A stretch of DNA of 64,000 bases from positions 2,877,887 through 2,941,886 of the forward strand of contig NZ_CP032345.1 of assembly GCF_005222205.1 (NCBI RefSeq). Reading direction: 5' to 3'. Source of the DNA: Azospirillum brasilense (GTDB lineage Bacteria; Pseudomonadota; Alphaproteobacteria; Azospirillales; Azospirillaceae). Under the pieces are notes generated by a model. The model ran no database searches and had not been told where the DNA came from. It saw only the letters and a list, made by a program, of their open reading frames with translations. The translations under genes and the position numbers were made by a program. Shown piece by piece: positions 17,274-29,251 of this stretch. Each line of letters opens with the position of its first letter. Position 1 is the stretch's first letter.

Positions 17274-18551
17274 ATGGGAAAAGCTCTTGAAGGCGTGCGG
17301 GTTCTGGACTTTACCCATGTTCAGTCGGGTCCGACCTGCACGCAGCTTCTGGCGTGGTTCGGCGCCGACGTGATCAAGGTCGAGCGTCCGGGCGAGGGCG
17401 ACATCACGCGCGGCCAGCTCCGCGACGTGCCCGAGGCCGACAGCCTCTATTTCACCATGCTGAACCACAACAAGCGGTCCATCACGCTGGACACCAAGAA
17501 CCCGGACGGCAAGCGCGTCCTGGAGGATCTGGTGCGCATCTGCGACGTGATGGTCGAGAATTTCGCCCCCGGCGTGCTCGACCGCATGGGCCTCACCTGG
17601 GAGCGCATCCAGGAGCTGAACCCCCGAATCATCGTCGCCTCGGTCAAGGGCTTCGGCCCCGGTCCCTACGAGGACTGCAAGGTCTATGAGAACGTCGCGC
17701 AGTGCGCCGGCGGCTCGGCCTCGACGACCGGTTTCGACGACGGCCCGCCGATGGTCACCGGCGCCCAGATCGGCGACAGCGGCACCGGCCTGCATCTGGC
17801 GCTGGGCATCGTCACGGCGCTCTACCAGCGCACCCAGACCGGGCGCGGCCAGAAGGTGCTGGCGGCCATGCAGGACGCCGTGCTGAACCTCTGCCGCGTC
17901 AAGCTGCGCGACCAGCAGCGGCTGGAGCGCGGCCCGCTGAAAGAGTACCCGCAGTACCCGAACGGCGAGTTCGGTGACACCGTGCCGCGCGCCGGCAACG
18001 CCTCGGGCGGCGGCCAGCCGGGCTGGATCCTGAAGTGCAAGGGCTGGGAGACCGATCCCAACGCCTACATCTACTTCATCACCCAGGCGCCGGTGTGGGC
18101 GAAGATCTGCGACGTCATCGGCAAGCCGGAATGGGTCACCGATCCCGACTACGCGACGCCCGCCGCGCGCCTGCCGCGCCTGAAGGACATCTTCGCGACC
18201 GTCGAGGAATGGACCATGACCAAGACGAAGTTCGAGGTCATGGAGATCCTGAACAAGTACGACATCCCCTGCGGCCCCATCCTGTCGATGAAGGAGCTGG
18301 CGGAGGACCAGTCGCTGCGCGAGACCGGCACCATCGTCGAGGTCGATCACCCGACGCGCGGCAAGTACCTGACGGTCGGCAACCCGATCAAGCTGTCGGA
18401 CAGCCCGACCGAGGTCACGCGGTCGCCGCTGCTGGGTGAGCACACCGACGAGATCCTGCGCGAGGTGCTCGGCTTCGACGAGCGGCGCATTTCCGAGGTT
18501 CGCGACAGCGGCGCTCTGGGGCTGGTCGTTCCCCGCATGGCCGCCGAGTAA
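17274..18551 (+). CDS. frc: Formyl-CoA:oxalate CoA-transferase
   Basis: This encodes a 425-residue class III (CaiB/BaiF) CoA-transferase that moves CoA from formyl-CoA to oxalate, giving oxalyl-CoA for Oxc. The catalytic aspartate is at position 168 in [11 protein letters not shown], equivalent to Asp169 of the Oxalobacter enzyme, and the glycine-rich loop NASGGGQPG that closes over the intermediate is present. Length matches the family. GGGAGGAACGACG precedes the ATG. It lies 112 bp after oxc. Some family members also use succinyl-CoA, which fits sucCD downstream. The assignment over other CoA-transferases rests on the motifs plus oxc. Confidence 0.94.
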   Translation: MGKALEGVRVLDFTHVQSGPTCTQLLAWFGADVIKVERPGEGDITRGQLRDVPEADSLYFTMLNHNKRSITLDTKNPDGKRVLEDLVRICDVMVENFAPGVLDRMGLTWERIQELNPRIIVASVKGFGPGPYEDCKVYENVAQCAGGSASTTGFDDGPPMVTGAQIGDSGTGLHLALGIVTALYQRTQTGRGQKVLAAMQDAVLNLCRVKLRDQQRLERGPLKEYPQYPNGEFGDTVPRAGNASGGGQPGWILKCKGWETDPNAYIYFITQAPVWAKICDVIGKPEWVTDPDYATPAARLPRLKDIFATVEEWTMTKTKFEVMEILNKYDIPCGPILSMKELAEDQSLRETGTIVEVDHPTRGKYLTVGNPIKLSDSPTEVTRSPLLGEHTDEILREVLGFDERRISEVRDSGALGLVVPRMAAE

Positions 18552-18566
18552 AGACAGCCGTGGCAG

Positions 18567-18587
18567 GGGCGTCCCGACGGGACGCCC
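18567..18587 (+). terminator. Hairpin downstream of frc, possible terminator
   Basis: 9-bp perfect stem (GGGCGTCCC / GGGACGCCC) with a 3-nt loop, 15 bp after frc. No T run follows. Confidence 0.5.
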
Positions 18588-18784
18588 GCTCCATGAGAGG
18601 CCGGTCCGCCGGCGCGCCGTCCCGGAGGTAGGACGCGTGGCCGCGGGCGTCCGGCGAGCCATCGGCTTACCCGCCCATTCTTCCACAGATTCAGCACAGG
18701 ACGCAGGGTGCCGGCGCGGGACGCGTCAGCGCCGATGCCGGCCTGCGCCCCGCACCCTTCCATTTTAAACACCCGAAGACAGCC

Positions 18785-19981
<1,197 letters not shown>

Positions 19982-19982
19982 G

Positions 19983-20858
19983 ATGGCTGTTCTCGTCGAT
20001 AAGAACACGAAGGTGATCTGCCAGGGCTTCACCGGCGCCCAGGGCACCTTCCATTCCGAGCAGGCGATCGCCTACGGCACCAAGATGGTCGGCGGCGTCA
20101 CCCCGGGCAAGGGCGGCACTAAGCACCTCGACCTGCCGGTCTTCGACACGGTGGCCGACGCGGTCGAGAAGACCGGCGCCAACGCCAGCGTCATCTACGT
20201 GCCGCCGCCCTTCGCGGCCGACGCCATCCTGGAGGCGATCGACGCCGAGATCCCGCTGGTGGTGTGCATCACCGAGGGCATCCCGGTGCTCGACATGGTG
20301 CGCGTCAAGCGCGCGCTGGGCAACTCCAAGACCCGGCTGATCGGGCCGAACTGCCCGGGCATCATCACGCCCGACGAGTGCAAGATCGGCATCATGCCGG
20401 GCCACATCCACAAGCGCGGCAAGATCGGCATCGTCTCGCGCTCGGGCACGCTGACCTACGAGGCGGTGGCGCAGACCACCGCGGCGGGGCTGGGCCAGAC
20501 GACCTGCATCGGCATCGGCGGCGACCCGGTCAACGGGACGAACTTCGTGGACAGCCTGGAGCTGTTCCTGAAGGACCCGGAGACCGAGGGCATCATCATG
20601 ATCGGCGAGATCGGCGGTGACGCCGAGGTCAAGGGCGCGGAGTTCATCCGCGACTCCGGGACCAAGAAGCCGGTCGTCGGCTTCATCGCCGGGCGCACCG
20701 CGCCTCCGGGCCGCCGCATGGGCCACGCCGGCGCGGTGATCTCCGGCGGCAACGACACCGCCGACTTCAAGATCGAGTTCATGAAGTCCGTCGGCATCGC
20801 CGTCGCCGACAGCCCCGCGAGCCTGGGTTCCACCATGCTCAAGGTCTTCAAGGGCTGA
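19983..20858 (+). CDS. sucD: Succinate-CoA ligase (ADP-forming) subunit alpha
   Basis: This encodes a 291-residue subunit with the N-terminal CoA-binding Rossmann domain ([22 protein letters not shown]), the GPNCPGII loop, and the active-site phosphohistidine in [14 protein letters not shown]. The ATG overlaps the sucC Shine-Dalgarno region and starts 1 bp after the sucC stop, so the two are translated together. It is followed by a terminator. Length and motifs match SucD closely. Confidence 0.94.
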   Translation: MAVLVDKNTKVICQGFTGAQGTFHSEQAIAYGTKMVGGVTPGKGGTKHLDLPVFDTVADAVEKTGANASVIYVPPPFAADAILEAIDAEIPLVVCITEGIPVLDMVRVKRALGNSKTRLIGPNCPGIITPDECKIGIMPGHIHKRGKIGIVSRSGTLTYEAVAQTTAAGLGQTTCIGIGGDPVNGTNFVDSLELFLKDPETEGIIMIGEIGGDAEVKGAEFIRDSGTKKPVVGFIAGRTAPPGRRMGHAGAVISGGNDTADFKIEFMKSVGIAVADSPASLGSTMLKVFKG

Positions 20859-20897
20859 TCCGTTTCCGTCGCAGTGGTGTTTCCCCGAAGTGACTGG

Positions 20898-20924
20898 CCG
20901 CGCCGGCAACGGCGCGGTTTTCTT
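20898..20924 (+). terminator. Rho-independent terminator after sucCD
   Basis: 8-bp stem (CCGCGCCG / CGGCGCGG) with GCAA tetraloop, followed by TTTTCTTTG, 39 bp after sucD. Confidence 0.85.
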
Positions 20925-21124
20925 TGTTGTGTATTCGGGCAGGGGAGGGGGCTGTTTCCGCAATGTGGAAAGCTGATAAAGAGGCGTTGCGGCGAGTGGT
21001 CTGACCAGTCATCTTGGTCTTGCACAGGGTGCTTCACCCTTTGTATCGGGCGGGTTGTTGCTCTGCATTTATGCGAGCCTCTCGAAATCACTGGCCGTGC
21101 TGGCAACAGCACGGCCATTTTTTT
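20925..21124 (+). ncRNA. Possible small RNA between two similar terminators
   Basis: A gene-free 170-bp stretch lies between two plus-strand terminators that share the frame CTGGCCG...GCAA... It contains a further 8-bp stem (CCGCAATG / CGTTGCGG) near 20958-20994. A second terminator on the same strand with no gene before it hints at an independent short transcript. I see no strong promoter, so this remains a guess. Confidence 0.25.
21093..21124 (+). terminator. Second rho-independent terminator
   Basis: 10-bp perfect stem (GGCCGTGCTG / CAGCACGGCC) with GCAA loop and a following A plus seven T. Its T run is on the plus strand, so it is not oriented for the minus-strand LysR gene. Confidence 0.85.
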
Positions 21125-21128
21125 GCTC

Positions 21129-22016
21129 TTACCGATCGATTGTCCGGGCAAGGGTGAGGAAGCCGGCGATGTAGTCCACGCCCTCCTCGCCGCGGCGGAC
21201 GCCGAGATGAATGCTCTTGCCGATCCCCTCGCTGCCCAGCCGCAGGCTGCGGACGGGTAGGCCGGCGCCGTCCTCCCGCACCAGCCAGTCCGGCAGAACG
21301 GTGACCCCGCGCCGGGCGGCGACGAGCTGGAGCATCAGGTCCGTCGACTCCGCGGTCTTGTGACGACGCGGCCGGCAATGGGCGGGGACGAGGAAGCGGG
21401 TGTAGACGTCCAGCCGTTCCAGGCTGACCGGGACCGTGATCAACTCCTCCGCACGCAGGTCTTCGGGCTGCGCCGCGCCACGCTCGGCCAGCGGATGCGT
21501 CTCGTGCACAACGAGGACGAGTTCGTAGTCGAAGACCGGCGTGAACAGGACGTCGGCGGTCTCGATGGGGTCGGGCGTGATCAGCAGATCAATCTCGTTG
21601 TCGAGCAGCGCAGCCAAGCCGTCGAAGCGGAAGGCGGTACGGACCTCGAAATCCACGTCCGGCCAGTGCGTGAGATAGCTGGCGGTCATCCGCATCAGCC
21701 AAGCCTGGCAGGGATGGCATTCCATGCCCACCCGGAAGGCTCCGCGGCGGCCCGATGCGAAATCGGCGAGAACCCGTTCGGCGTGCTCGAACTGCGGCAG
21801 CAGGCGTTGCGCCAGGACCAGAAGATGCTGCCCAGCCTGGGTGAAGCGGAGGCTCCGCCCCTTCTTCGTCCAGACCTCCACGCCGCAACGCTCCTCGAAC
21901 TTGCGCACCGTGTGGCTCAGCGCCGACTGGCTGAGGTTTAGGCGTTCGGCAGCGGCGGTGACGCCGCCCACCCGGTCTACTTCCCGCAGGATCGTGAGAA
22001 TCTGACGGTCAAGCAT
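21129..22016 (-). CDS. LysR-family transcriptional regulator (MetR-like)
   Basis: This encodes a 295-residue LysR-type regulator. The N-terminal winged helix-turn-helix reads GGVTAAAERLNLSQSALSHTVRKFEE; the rest is the periplasmic-binding-protein-like effector domain. Details such as AECHPC-like MECHPCQAWLM and the spacing resemble MetR, but methionine control is not shown by context. It diverges from an MFS transporter gene across 104 bp that contain three TCATGA motifs, so it most likely controls that transporter and itself. Confidence 0.88.
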   Translation of the reverse strand: MLDRQILTILREVDRVGGVTAAAERLNLSQSALSHTVRKFEERCGVEVWTKKGRSLRFTQAGQHLLVLAQRLLPQFEHAERVLADFASGRRGAFRVGMECHPCQAWLMRMTASYLTHWPDVDFEVRTAFRFDGLAALLDNEIDLLITPDPIETADVLFTPVFDYELVLVVHETHPLAERGAAQPEDLRAEELITVPVSLERLDVYTRFLVPAHCRPRRHKTAESTDLMLQLVAARRGVTVLPDWLVREDGAGLPVRSLRLGSEGIGKSIHLGVRRGEEGVDYIAGFLTLARTIDR

Positions 22017-22066
22017 TCATGATCTCTGTTCATCCAATCATGAGAACATACCATTTTCATTCATGA
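22017..22066. promoter_or_regulatory. Triple TCATGA motif, likely LysR operator
   Basis: TCATGA occurs at 22017-22022, 22038-22043 and 22061-22066, spaced 21 and 23 bp, about two DNA turns, in the divergent promoter between lysR and the MFS gene. The first directly abuts the lysR start codon. Confidence 0.5.
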
Positions 22067-22120
22067 TGGCGGGTCGGTAGGTGTGGGGCAACCATCACTG
22101 AGCGATTTCCGGACACCGTC

Positions 22121-23338
22121 ATGAGCCAAGCCGACAGCAACCCTTACACGCATGGTCCTTACGCGCATGGGACGGCGAACGTTCTGCGGCTGGCCACAGC
22201 GCAGGCGCTGGCCGGCGCCAACGCGGTGGTCGTCTACGCGACGGGGGCCATCGTCGGGAACACGCTGGCGCCCAGCCCAGCGCTGGCCACTCTGCCGCTC
22301 TCCGTCTTCGTTGTGGGCATGGCGGTCTGCACCATTCCCGCCGGGGCCATCGCCCGACGGTTTGGGCGTCGGGCCGCCTTCCTGGCGGGGACTGGCTGCG
22401 GCGTGCTCGTCGGGCTGCTCTCCGCCCTGGCGGTGCTTCTGGGGAGCTTTTGGCTGTTTTGCGCAGCGATGGTCCCCGGGGGCGCCTACGCTGCCGTGGT
22501 CCTGTCCTTCCGCTTCGCCGCCACCGATTGCGTCGAACCGGAGCGGCGGCCGAGAGCCATGTCGGCGGTGATGGCCGGCGGGGTGTTCGCCGGGGTCATC
22601 GGACCGCAGCTCGTCACCGTCACCATGGATGTCTGGCCGCCGCACCTGTTCCTGGCGACCTTCCTAGCCCAGGCCGCCGTGGCGGCGGTGTCCGCGCTGG
22701 TGCTGATCGGCGTGCGGCTGCCGATGCCGACCGCGGCGGAGTCCGCCGGGGGACGACCGCTCGGCGTCATTGTCCGCCAGCCGCGATTCCTCACCGCCGT
22801 GCTGTGCGGGGTTGTCTCCTATCTTCTGATGAACTTCATCATGACGGCGGCCCCGCTGGCGATGCGGCTGTGCGGCCTGTCGCAGGAGGTGTCAAACCTC
22901 GGTCTGCAGTGGCATGTGATCGCCATGTACGCCCCGAGCTTCGTCACCGGGCGGCTGGTTGAGCGCTTCGGCGCGTCTCGCATCGTGTTCGCCGGCTTGG
23001 GCCTGATCGCCGCCTCCGCCGTGGTCGGGCTGGGGGGCGTCGACGTGGCGCATTTCTGGGTCAGCCTGATCCTGCTGGGGGTCGGCTGGAACTTCGGCTT
23101 CCTCGGGGCCTCCACGCTCGTTCTGGCGTGCCACCGCCCGGAGGAGAAGACGCAGGTGCAGTCGCTCAACGACTTCATCGTGTTCGGCACGATGGCCCTG
23201 GGGTCCTTCGCGTCCGGCGGGCTGCTGGCGGCGTTCGGTTGGGATTCGGTGCTCTGGGTGTCCTTCGTGCCGCTGGCGGCGGCCATCGCGGCGCTTGCCA
23301 TCACGGCCTCCTCCCGCGCCGCGTCCGCGACCGCCTGA
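22121..23338 (+). CDS. MFS transporter (YcaD/YbjJ-like)
   Basis: This encodes a 405-residue major facilitator with twelve predicted membrane helices. The helix 2-3 loop AIARRFGRRAAFLAG is the family signature, and the second half has a matching GRLVERFGASRIVFAG loop. The ATG follows a weak binding site. It is divergent from the LysR gene that probably regulates it. It is not of the OFA type and has no TGGTATACCA operator, so it appears independent of the oxalate genes. Substrate unknown. Confidence 0.85.
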   Translation: MSQADSNPYTHGPYAHGTANVLRLATAQALAGANAVVVYATGAIVGNTLAPSPALATLPLSVFVVGMAVCTIPAGAIARRFGRRAAFLAGTGCGVLVGLLSALAVLLGSFWLFCAAMVPGGAYAAVVLSFRFAATDCVEPERRPRAMSAVMAGGVFAGVIGPQLVTVTMDVWPPHLFLATFLAQAAVAAVSALVLIGVRLPMPTAAESAGGRPLGVIVRQPRFLTAVLCGVVSYLLMNFIMTAAPLAMRLCGLSQEVSNLGLQWHVIAMYAPSFVTGRLVERFGASRIVFAGLGLIAASAVVGLGGVDVAHFWVSLILLGVGWNFGFLGASTLVLACHRPEEKTQVQSLNDFIVFGTMALGSFASGGLLAAFGWDSVLWVSFVPLAAAIAALAITASSRAASATA

Positions 23339-23380
23339 TGTCGGTCGACGCCTCGCTCATCCGGTCGTGAGAACGCCATG

Positions 23381-23403
23381 AGCCCCGCCCACGAGGCGGG
23401 GCT
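23381..23403 (+). terminator. Hairpin after MFS gene, possible terminator
   Basis: 9-bp stem AGCCCCGCC / GGCGGGGCT with a 5-nt loop, 43 bp after the stop codon. No T run follows. Confidence 0.5.
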
Positions 23404-23497
23404 GACCCTCTCGGCCGTCCGGTTTTCCAAAGCCAGAAAAATTTTTGGATGAAAAGCGCGACGCGGCAAAAGTTCGTGTTGCCAACAATCATGTCTC

Positions 23498-23507
23498 TGG
23501 CATACCA
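23498..23507. promoter_or_regulatory. GntR/FCD-type operator (TGGCATACCA)
   Basis: TGGCATACCA followed by TATGCCG gives two overlapping inverted repeats, about 200 bp upstream of OFA transporter 2. Confidence 0.65.
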
Positions 23508-23706
23508 TATGCCGTATCTGGAGCGCCACGAACGCAGGGACGGCGTGACCGGCTCTCCAGCTCATCATTGAAGCATGACTCGCATCGGCACGGAACAAGG
23601 CCGCCCATGACGCGGCGATGCGGACGCTCGCTCGGACACCGCCTCGCCGGCTCAAGGGGACCCTCATGCCCGGTATCAAAGCGTCGCAATCCCACGGGAG
23701 GGAATG

Positions 23707-25053
23707 ATGGTTGGATCGACAGAATCCCAGAGGCCAGCTTTTAACAGTTCCGGCGGCTCGCAGGCGCCCATTTCCGAAGGCGCGCGCTGGATGCAGATCG
23801 TCGTCGGCATCGTCTGCATGGTCGCCGCGGCCAACATCCAGTATGCCTGGACGCTCTTCGTGCCGGAAATCCAGGCCACCCATGGCTGGACCCGCGCCTC
23901 GATCCAGACCGCCTTCACCGTCTTCGTCGTCGTCCAGACCTGGCTGACCCCCATCGAAGGCTACTTCATCGACCGCTACGGCCCCCGCGCCATCGTCGCC
24001 TTCGGCGGCGTGATGACCGGCCTCTCCTGGATCATCGACAGCTACGCCGGCTCGCTCGGCATGCTCTATGTCGGTTCGGCCATCGGCGGCATCGGCGTCG
24101 GCTGCGTCTACGCCACCTGCGTCAACAGCGCGCTCAAGTGGTTCCCGGACAAGCGCGGCCTCGCCGTCGGTCTGACCGCGGGCGGCTATGGCGCCGGCTC
24201 GGCCGTGACGATCCTGCCGATCGCCAACATGATCCACTCCTCGGGCTATCAGGCGACCTTCTTCTGGTTCGGCCTGCTGCAGGGCACGATCATCCTCATC
24301 GCCGCCTTCTTCCTGCGCGCCCCGCAGAAGGATCAGGTGAAGGCCTCGACCAAAGTCCTGCAGTCCCGCCGCGACTACACGCTGAAGGAAGCGCTGCAGA
24401 CGCCGGTCTTCTGGGTCATGATGCTGATGTTCATCTGCACCGTGTCGGGCGGTCTGATGGCGGTGGCCCAGCTCGGCGTGATCGCCCACGATCTGGGCGT
24501 GAAGGAAGCCCCGATCAGCCTGTTCGGCATCACCATGGCGGCGCTGCCCTTCGCGCTGATGCTCGACCGCGTGATGAACGGTATTTCCCGTCCGCTGTTC
24601 GGCTTCGTCTCCGACCACATCGGCCGTGAAGCGACCATGTTCATCGCCTTCACCTTCGAAGGCCTCGGCATCCTGATGCTCAGCCGCTTCGGCCACGACC
24701 CGATCATGTTCCTGATCCTGTCGGGTCTGGTGTTCCTGGCCTGGGGCGAAGTGTACAGCCTGTTCAGCGCGACCTCGGCGGACACCTTCGGCACCAAGCA
24801 CGCGGCGAAGATCTACGGCGTGCTGTACTGCGCCAAGGGCGTCGCGGCGCTGCTGGTCCCGCTGGGCAACCTGCTGATGGAAGCCACCGGCACCTGGGCG
24901 ACCGTGCTCTACATCTGCGCCACCATGGACCTCATCGCGGCCTTCTGCGCCATCGCGGTCCTGCGGCCCATGTTGCGCAAGCATCATGCCCGCAACGCCG
25001 AACTCGCCGCCCAGCAGGGTGCGGGTGGGCTGGCGGTGCAGCCCGGCCACTGA
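23707..25053 (+). CDS. OFA-family MFS transporter 2 (oxalate/formate antiporter-like)
   Basis: This encodes a 448-residue OFA-family major facilitator, twelve predicted helices. Signatures are NIQYAWTLFVPEI in helix 1, YFIDRYGPRA in the 2-3 loop, SDHIGREATMF, and YCAKGVAALL in helix 11, where the lysine corresponds to the oxalate-binding Lys355 of OxlT; the arginine of LDRVMNGISRP is the likely Arg272 counterpart. Two adjacent ATGs (23704 and 23707) follow GGGAGG; the second has the better spacing. It has longer termini than transporters 1 and 3 and differs from them in helix 1. A TGGCATACCA operator lies upstream and a terminator at 25106. Oxalate/formate exchange is inferred. Confidence 0.88.
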   Translation: MVGSTESQRPAFNSSGGSQAPISEGARWMQIVVGIVCMVAAANIQYAWTLFVPEIQATHGWTRASIQTAFTVFVVVQTWLTPIEGYFIDRYGPRAIVAFGGVMTGLSWIIDSYAGSLGMLYVGSAIGGIGVGCVYATCVNSALKWFPDKRGLAVGLTAGGYGAGSAVTILPIANMIHSSGYQATFFWFGLLQGTIILIAAFFLRAPQKDQVKASTKVLQSRRDYTLKEALQTPVFWVMMLMFICTVSGGLMAVAQLGVIAHDLGVKEAPISLFGITMAALPFALMLDRVMNGISRPLFGFVSDHIGREATMFIAFTFEGLGILMLSRFGHDPIMFLILSGLVFLAWGEVYSLFSATSADTFGTKHAAKIYGVLYCAKGVAALLVPLGNLLMEATGTWATVLYICATMDLIAAFCAIAVLRPMLRKHHARNAELAAQQGAGGLAVQPGH

Positions 25054-25105
25054 TCGGCCCGCGAAGCTTCAGTTTCTTGTCTCGGACGACTTTATCTCGG
25101 ATGAC

Positions 25106-25140
25106 GGCCGCCGCGCGCACCCCGCGCGGCGGCCTTCTTT
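25106..25140. terminator. Bidirectional terminator
   Basis: 12-bp stem GGCCGCCGCGCG / CGCGCGGCGGCC followed by TTCTTT on the plus strand. It separates OFA transporter 2 from the convergent small membrane protein gene. Confidence 0.8.
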
Positions 25141-25328
25141 CATTCCAGGAAGAAGGGACGGTTGTGGCCCTCGCCGGACTGGTTGAAGCGGTCCGACGAC
25201 CACAGGCCGTCCGGCTGCTCGTCCTGCGGATCGGAATTCCACTCGTCGTCCTCCCGCATCAGCAGGGTGAGGCCATGGCCCATCAGGCCGGCCAGGGCGA
25301 CGAAGGCGATCAGTTGGGACTCGAGCAT
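25140..25328 (-). CDS. Small membrane protein with acidic tail
   Basis: This encodes a 62-residue protein: a single hydrophobic helix (about residues 4-22, LIAFVALAGLMGHGLTLLM) followed by an acidic, Asn/Gln-rich tail containing DDEWNSDPQDEQ and ending FFLE. ATG 25328 has CGGAG 8 bp upstream; a GTG at 25346 would add six residues. No family is recognised. An operator of the TGGTATACCA type with a second half-site (25415-25438) lies 87 bp upstream, oriented as in other regulon promoters, and a shared terminator lies directly downstream. That is good evidence for a real gene in the oxalate regulon. Its position beside OFA transporter 2 suggests an accessory role at the membrane. Confidence 0.6.
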   Translation of the reverse strand: MLESQLIAFVALAGLMGHGLTLLMREDDEWNSDPQDEQPDGLWSSDRFNQSGEGHNRPFFLE

Positions 25329-25414
25329 GGGACGGGCTCCGGGCACTCGGGAGGGGGCTTTGTTTTTTGTTGTGATGCAGCATAGCGGGCCGGCTCAGGC
25401 TGCGCAATAGGATT

Positions 25415-25438
25415 TTGTATACCAGATAATGGATACCA
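25415..25438. promoter_or_regulatory. GntR/FCD-type operator with extra half-site
   Basis: TTGTATACCA (25415-25424) is followed by GGATACCAG about 5 bp on. Read on the minus strand this is the same doubled half-site layout as at 6558 and 8397, facing the small membrane protein gene. Confidence 0.6.
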
Positions 25439-25536
25439 GAAGCACGCCAACTGCATTGATCGGGTGGGATTCGCCGTGAATAGCGCCGTGAATAGCGTTG
25501 ACGTGGGTGGGGCGGATGGTTCAGCATGGCGACGTT

Positions 25537-27600
<2,064 letters not shown>

Positions 27601-27697
27601 CGTCCGAATCGAAAAGGGGGCGCCCTCGCGGGCACCCCCTCGCTTCGGCTCCTTCCCCAAGGCGGGGGGAGGGGAAGAGAGCGTCAGGACATGGCCT

Positions 27698-28996
27698 TTA
27701 CGCGTCGGCCGTCACGCTCCGGCCGCTGTGCGCACCCAGCGACTCGGCGGCCATGCGGTTGCGCATCGGACGCAGGACGAAGAGCGCCAGGACCGCGGCC
27801 AGCGCGTTGACCGCGGCGGCCAGCAGGAAGACGGCGTGCCAGCTTCCTGTCGCGTCGGCGATGATGTTGGCGAAGGGGATCAGCAGCGCCGCCGTGCCCT
27901 TGGCCGTGTAAAGCAGCCCGGCGTTGCTCGCCGCGAACTTCGACCCGAAGGTGTCGGCGCAGCAGGCCGGGAACAGGCTGTAGATCTCGCCCCAGGCGAA
28001 GAAGACCAGACCGGTCAGCAGCACGAAGGCCACAGGGTCGCGGCCGTAGAGGCTGAGCGCGACGATGCCCACCGCCTCGATGGCGAAGGCGATGAACATG
28101 GTGTTCTCGCGCCCGATGTGGTCGGACACCCAGCCGAAGAAGGGGCGGGTCAGCCCGTTCAGCACGCGGTCGATCGACAGGGCGAAGGTCAAAGCGGGCA
28201 GGGTCAGGCCGAGGATGCTGACCGGCGCGTGGGCCAGCCCGAAATCCTGGGCGATCGGGCCGAGCTGCGCCGTTGCCATCAGCCCGCCGCCGGCCACCAT
28301 GACGAACATGGCGTACATGACCCAGAAGACCGGCGTGCGGACCATCTGGCTCGGCGTGTATTGCCGCTGCGCGGGCGGGGCGGCGAAGCCGCCGCGGGCG
28401 AGGGGAGCGGAGGGCGGGGCGACCAGCAGCCAGGCGAGCCCGAAGACCACCAGCCCCTGGCCCAGACCGAAGGCCATGAAGGTCGCCTCGTAGCCCGAGG
28501 TCTCGATCATCGTGGCGATGGGCACCACCGTCAGGGCGGAGCCGGCGCCGAAGCCCGCCGCGGTGATGCCGGCCGCCAGACCGCGCCGGTCGGGGAACCA
28601 TTTCAGCGCGTTGCCCACGCAGGTGCCGTAGACGGCGCCCGCCCCGATGCCGCCGATGGCCGCCGCGACGTAGAGTACGAGCAGCGAGTCCGCCACCGCG
28701 TTCAGCGCCCAGGAGGCGGCGCAGAGCACCGAGCCGAACAGTACGACGATCCGCGGGCCGAAGCGGTCGACGAACCAGCCCTCGACGGGCACCAGCCATG
28801 TTTCGGTGACGATGAAGATGGTGAAGGCCACCTGGATGGCCGCACGGCCCCAGCCGTGCTTGTCGTCGATGGGTTCGACGAAGAGGGTCCACCCGTACTG
28901 GAGATTGGCGATCATCGACATGCAGATGACGCCGGCAAGCAACTGCATCCAACGCCCGCCGACAGGCAGGGCGCTCCGCGCACCGGTTTGGCGCAT
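27698..28996 (-). CDS. OFA-family MFS transporter 3 (oxalate/formate antiporter-like)
   Basis: This encodes a 432-residue OFA-family major facilitator closely resembling transporter 1 over its whole length: NLQYGWTLFVEPIDDKHGW in helix 1, WFVDRFGPR, SDHIGREN and YTAKGTAALL with the conserved helix 11 lysine. The middle loop (PPSAPLARGGFAAPPAQ) is Pro/Ala-rich and is the main difference. The start at 28996 has GGGAGGAACC upstream; a longer frame to 29107 lacks one. A TGGCATGCCA operator lies 116 bp upstream. It is convergent with thiC. Substrate is probably oxalate or a related C2 or C3 acid such as glyoxylate or tartronate (inferred). Confidence 0.88.
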   Translation of the reverse strand: MRQTGARSALPVGGRWMQLLAGVICMSMIANLQYGWTLFVEPIDDKHGWGRAAIQVAFTIFIVTETWLVPVEGWFVDRFGPRIVVLFGSVLCAASWALNAVADSLLVLYVAAAIGGIGAGAVYGTCVGNALKWFPDRRGLAAGITAAGFGAGSALTVVPIATMIETSGYEATFMAFGLGQGLVVFGLAWLLVAPPSAPLARGGFAAPPAQRQYTPSQMVRTPVFWVMYAMFVMVAGGGLMATAQLGPIAQDFGLAHAPVSILGLTLPALTFALSIDRVLNGLTRPFFGWVSDHIGRENTMFIAFAIEAVGIVALSLYGRDPVAFVLLTGLVFFAWGEIYSLFPACCADTFGSKFAASNAGLLYTAKGTAALLIPFANIIADATGSWHAVFLLAAAVNALAAVLALFVLRPMRNRMAAESLGAHSGRSVTADA

Positions 28997-29112
28997 ATGG
29001 TTCCTCCCGGATGGGTCCGCTATCTCGTTTTTGTCCTGGCGCGCGCGGGGTGCGTTCGGTGCCCGACCGCTTCGCTTTGTCCTTCGAACGGGCCTGTCTG
29101 GTTGCATGATGT

Positions 29113-29122
29113 TGGCATGCCA
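29113..29122. promoter_or_regulatory. GntR/FCD-type operator (TGGCATGCCA)
   Basis: Perfect 10-bp palindrome, a TGGYATRCCA variant, followed by GACGCCG; 116 bp upstream of OFA transporter 3. Confidence 0.6.
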
Positions 29123-29251
29123 GACGCCGTATTCGTGATGCCTTGACGATGAGTGTGGCGGATAATCCGTGGAGTCAGCAACAAATTTTCGTGAGCGGGC
29201 GCCGCTCTGGCCATAAGTGATATATTAAATCGGCCGGCGGCGCCCCGCCCT

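Larger units (their letters stand above)
23339..23706. promoter_or_regulatory. Intergenic region upstream of OFA transporter 2
   Basis: This 368-bp gap holds a terminator-like hairpin after the MFS gene (AGCCCCGCC / GGCGGGGCT, 23381-23403) and one operator (23498). No gene is seen. Confidence 0.6.
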
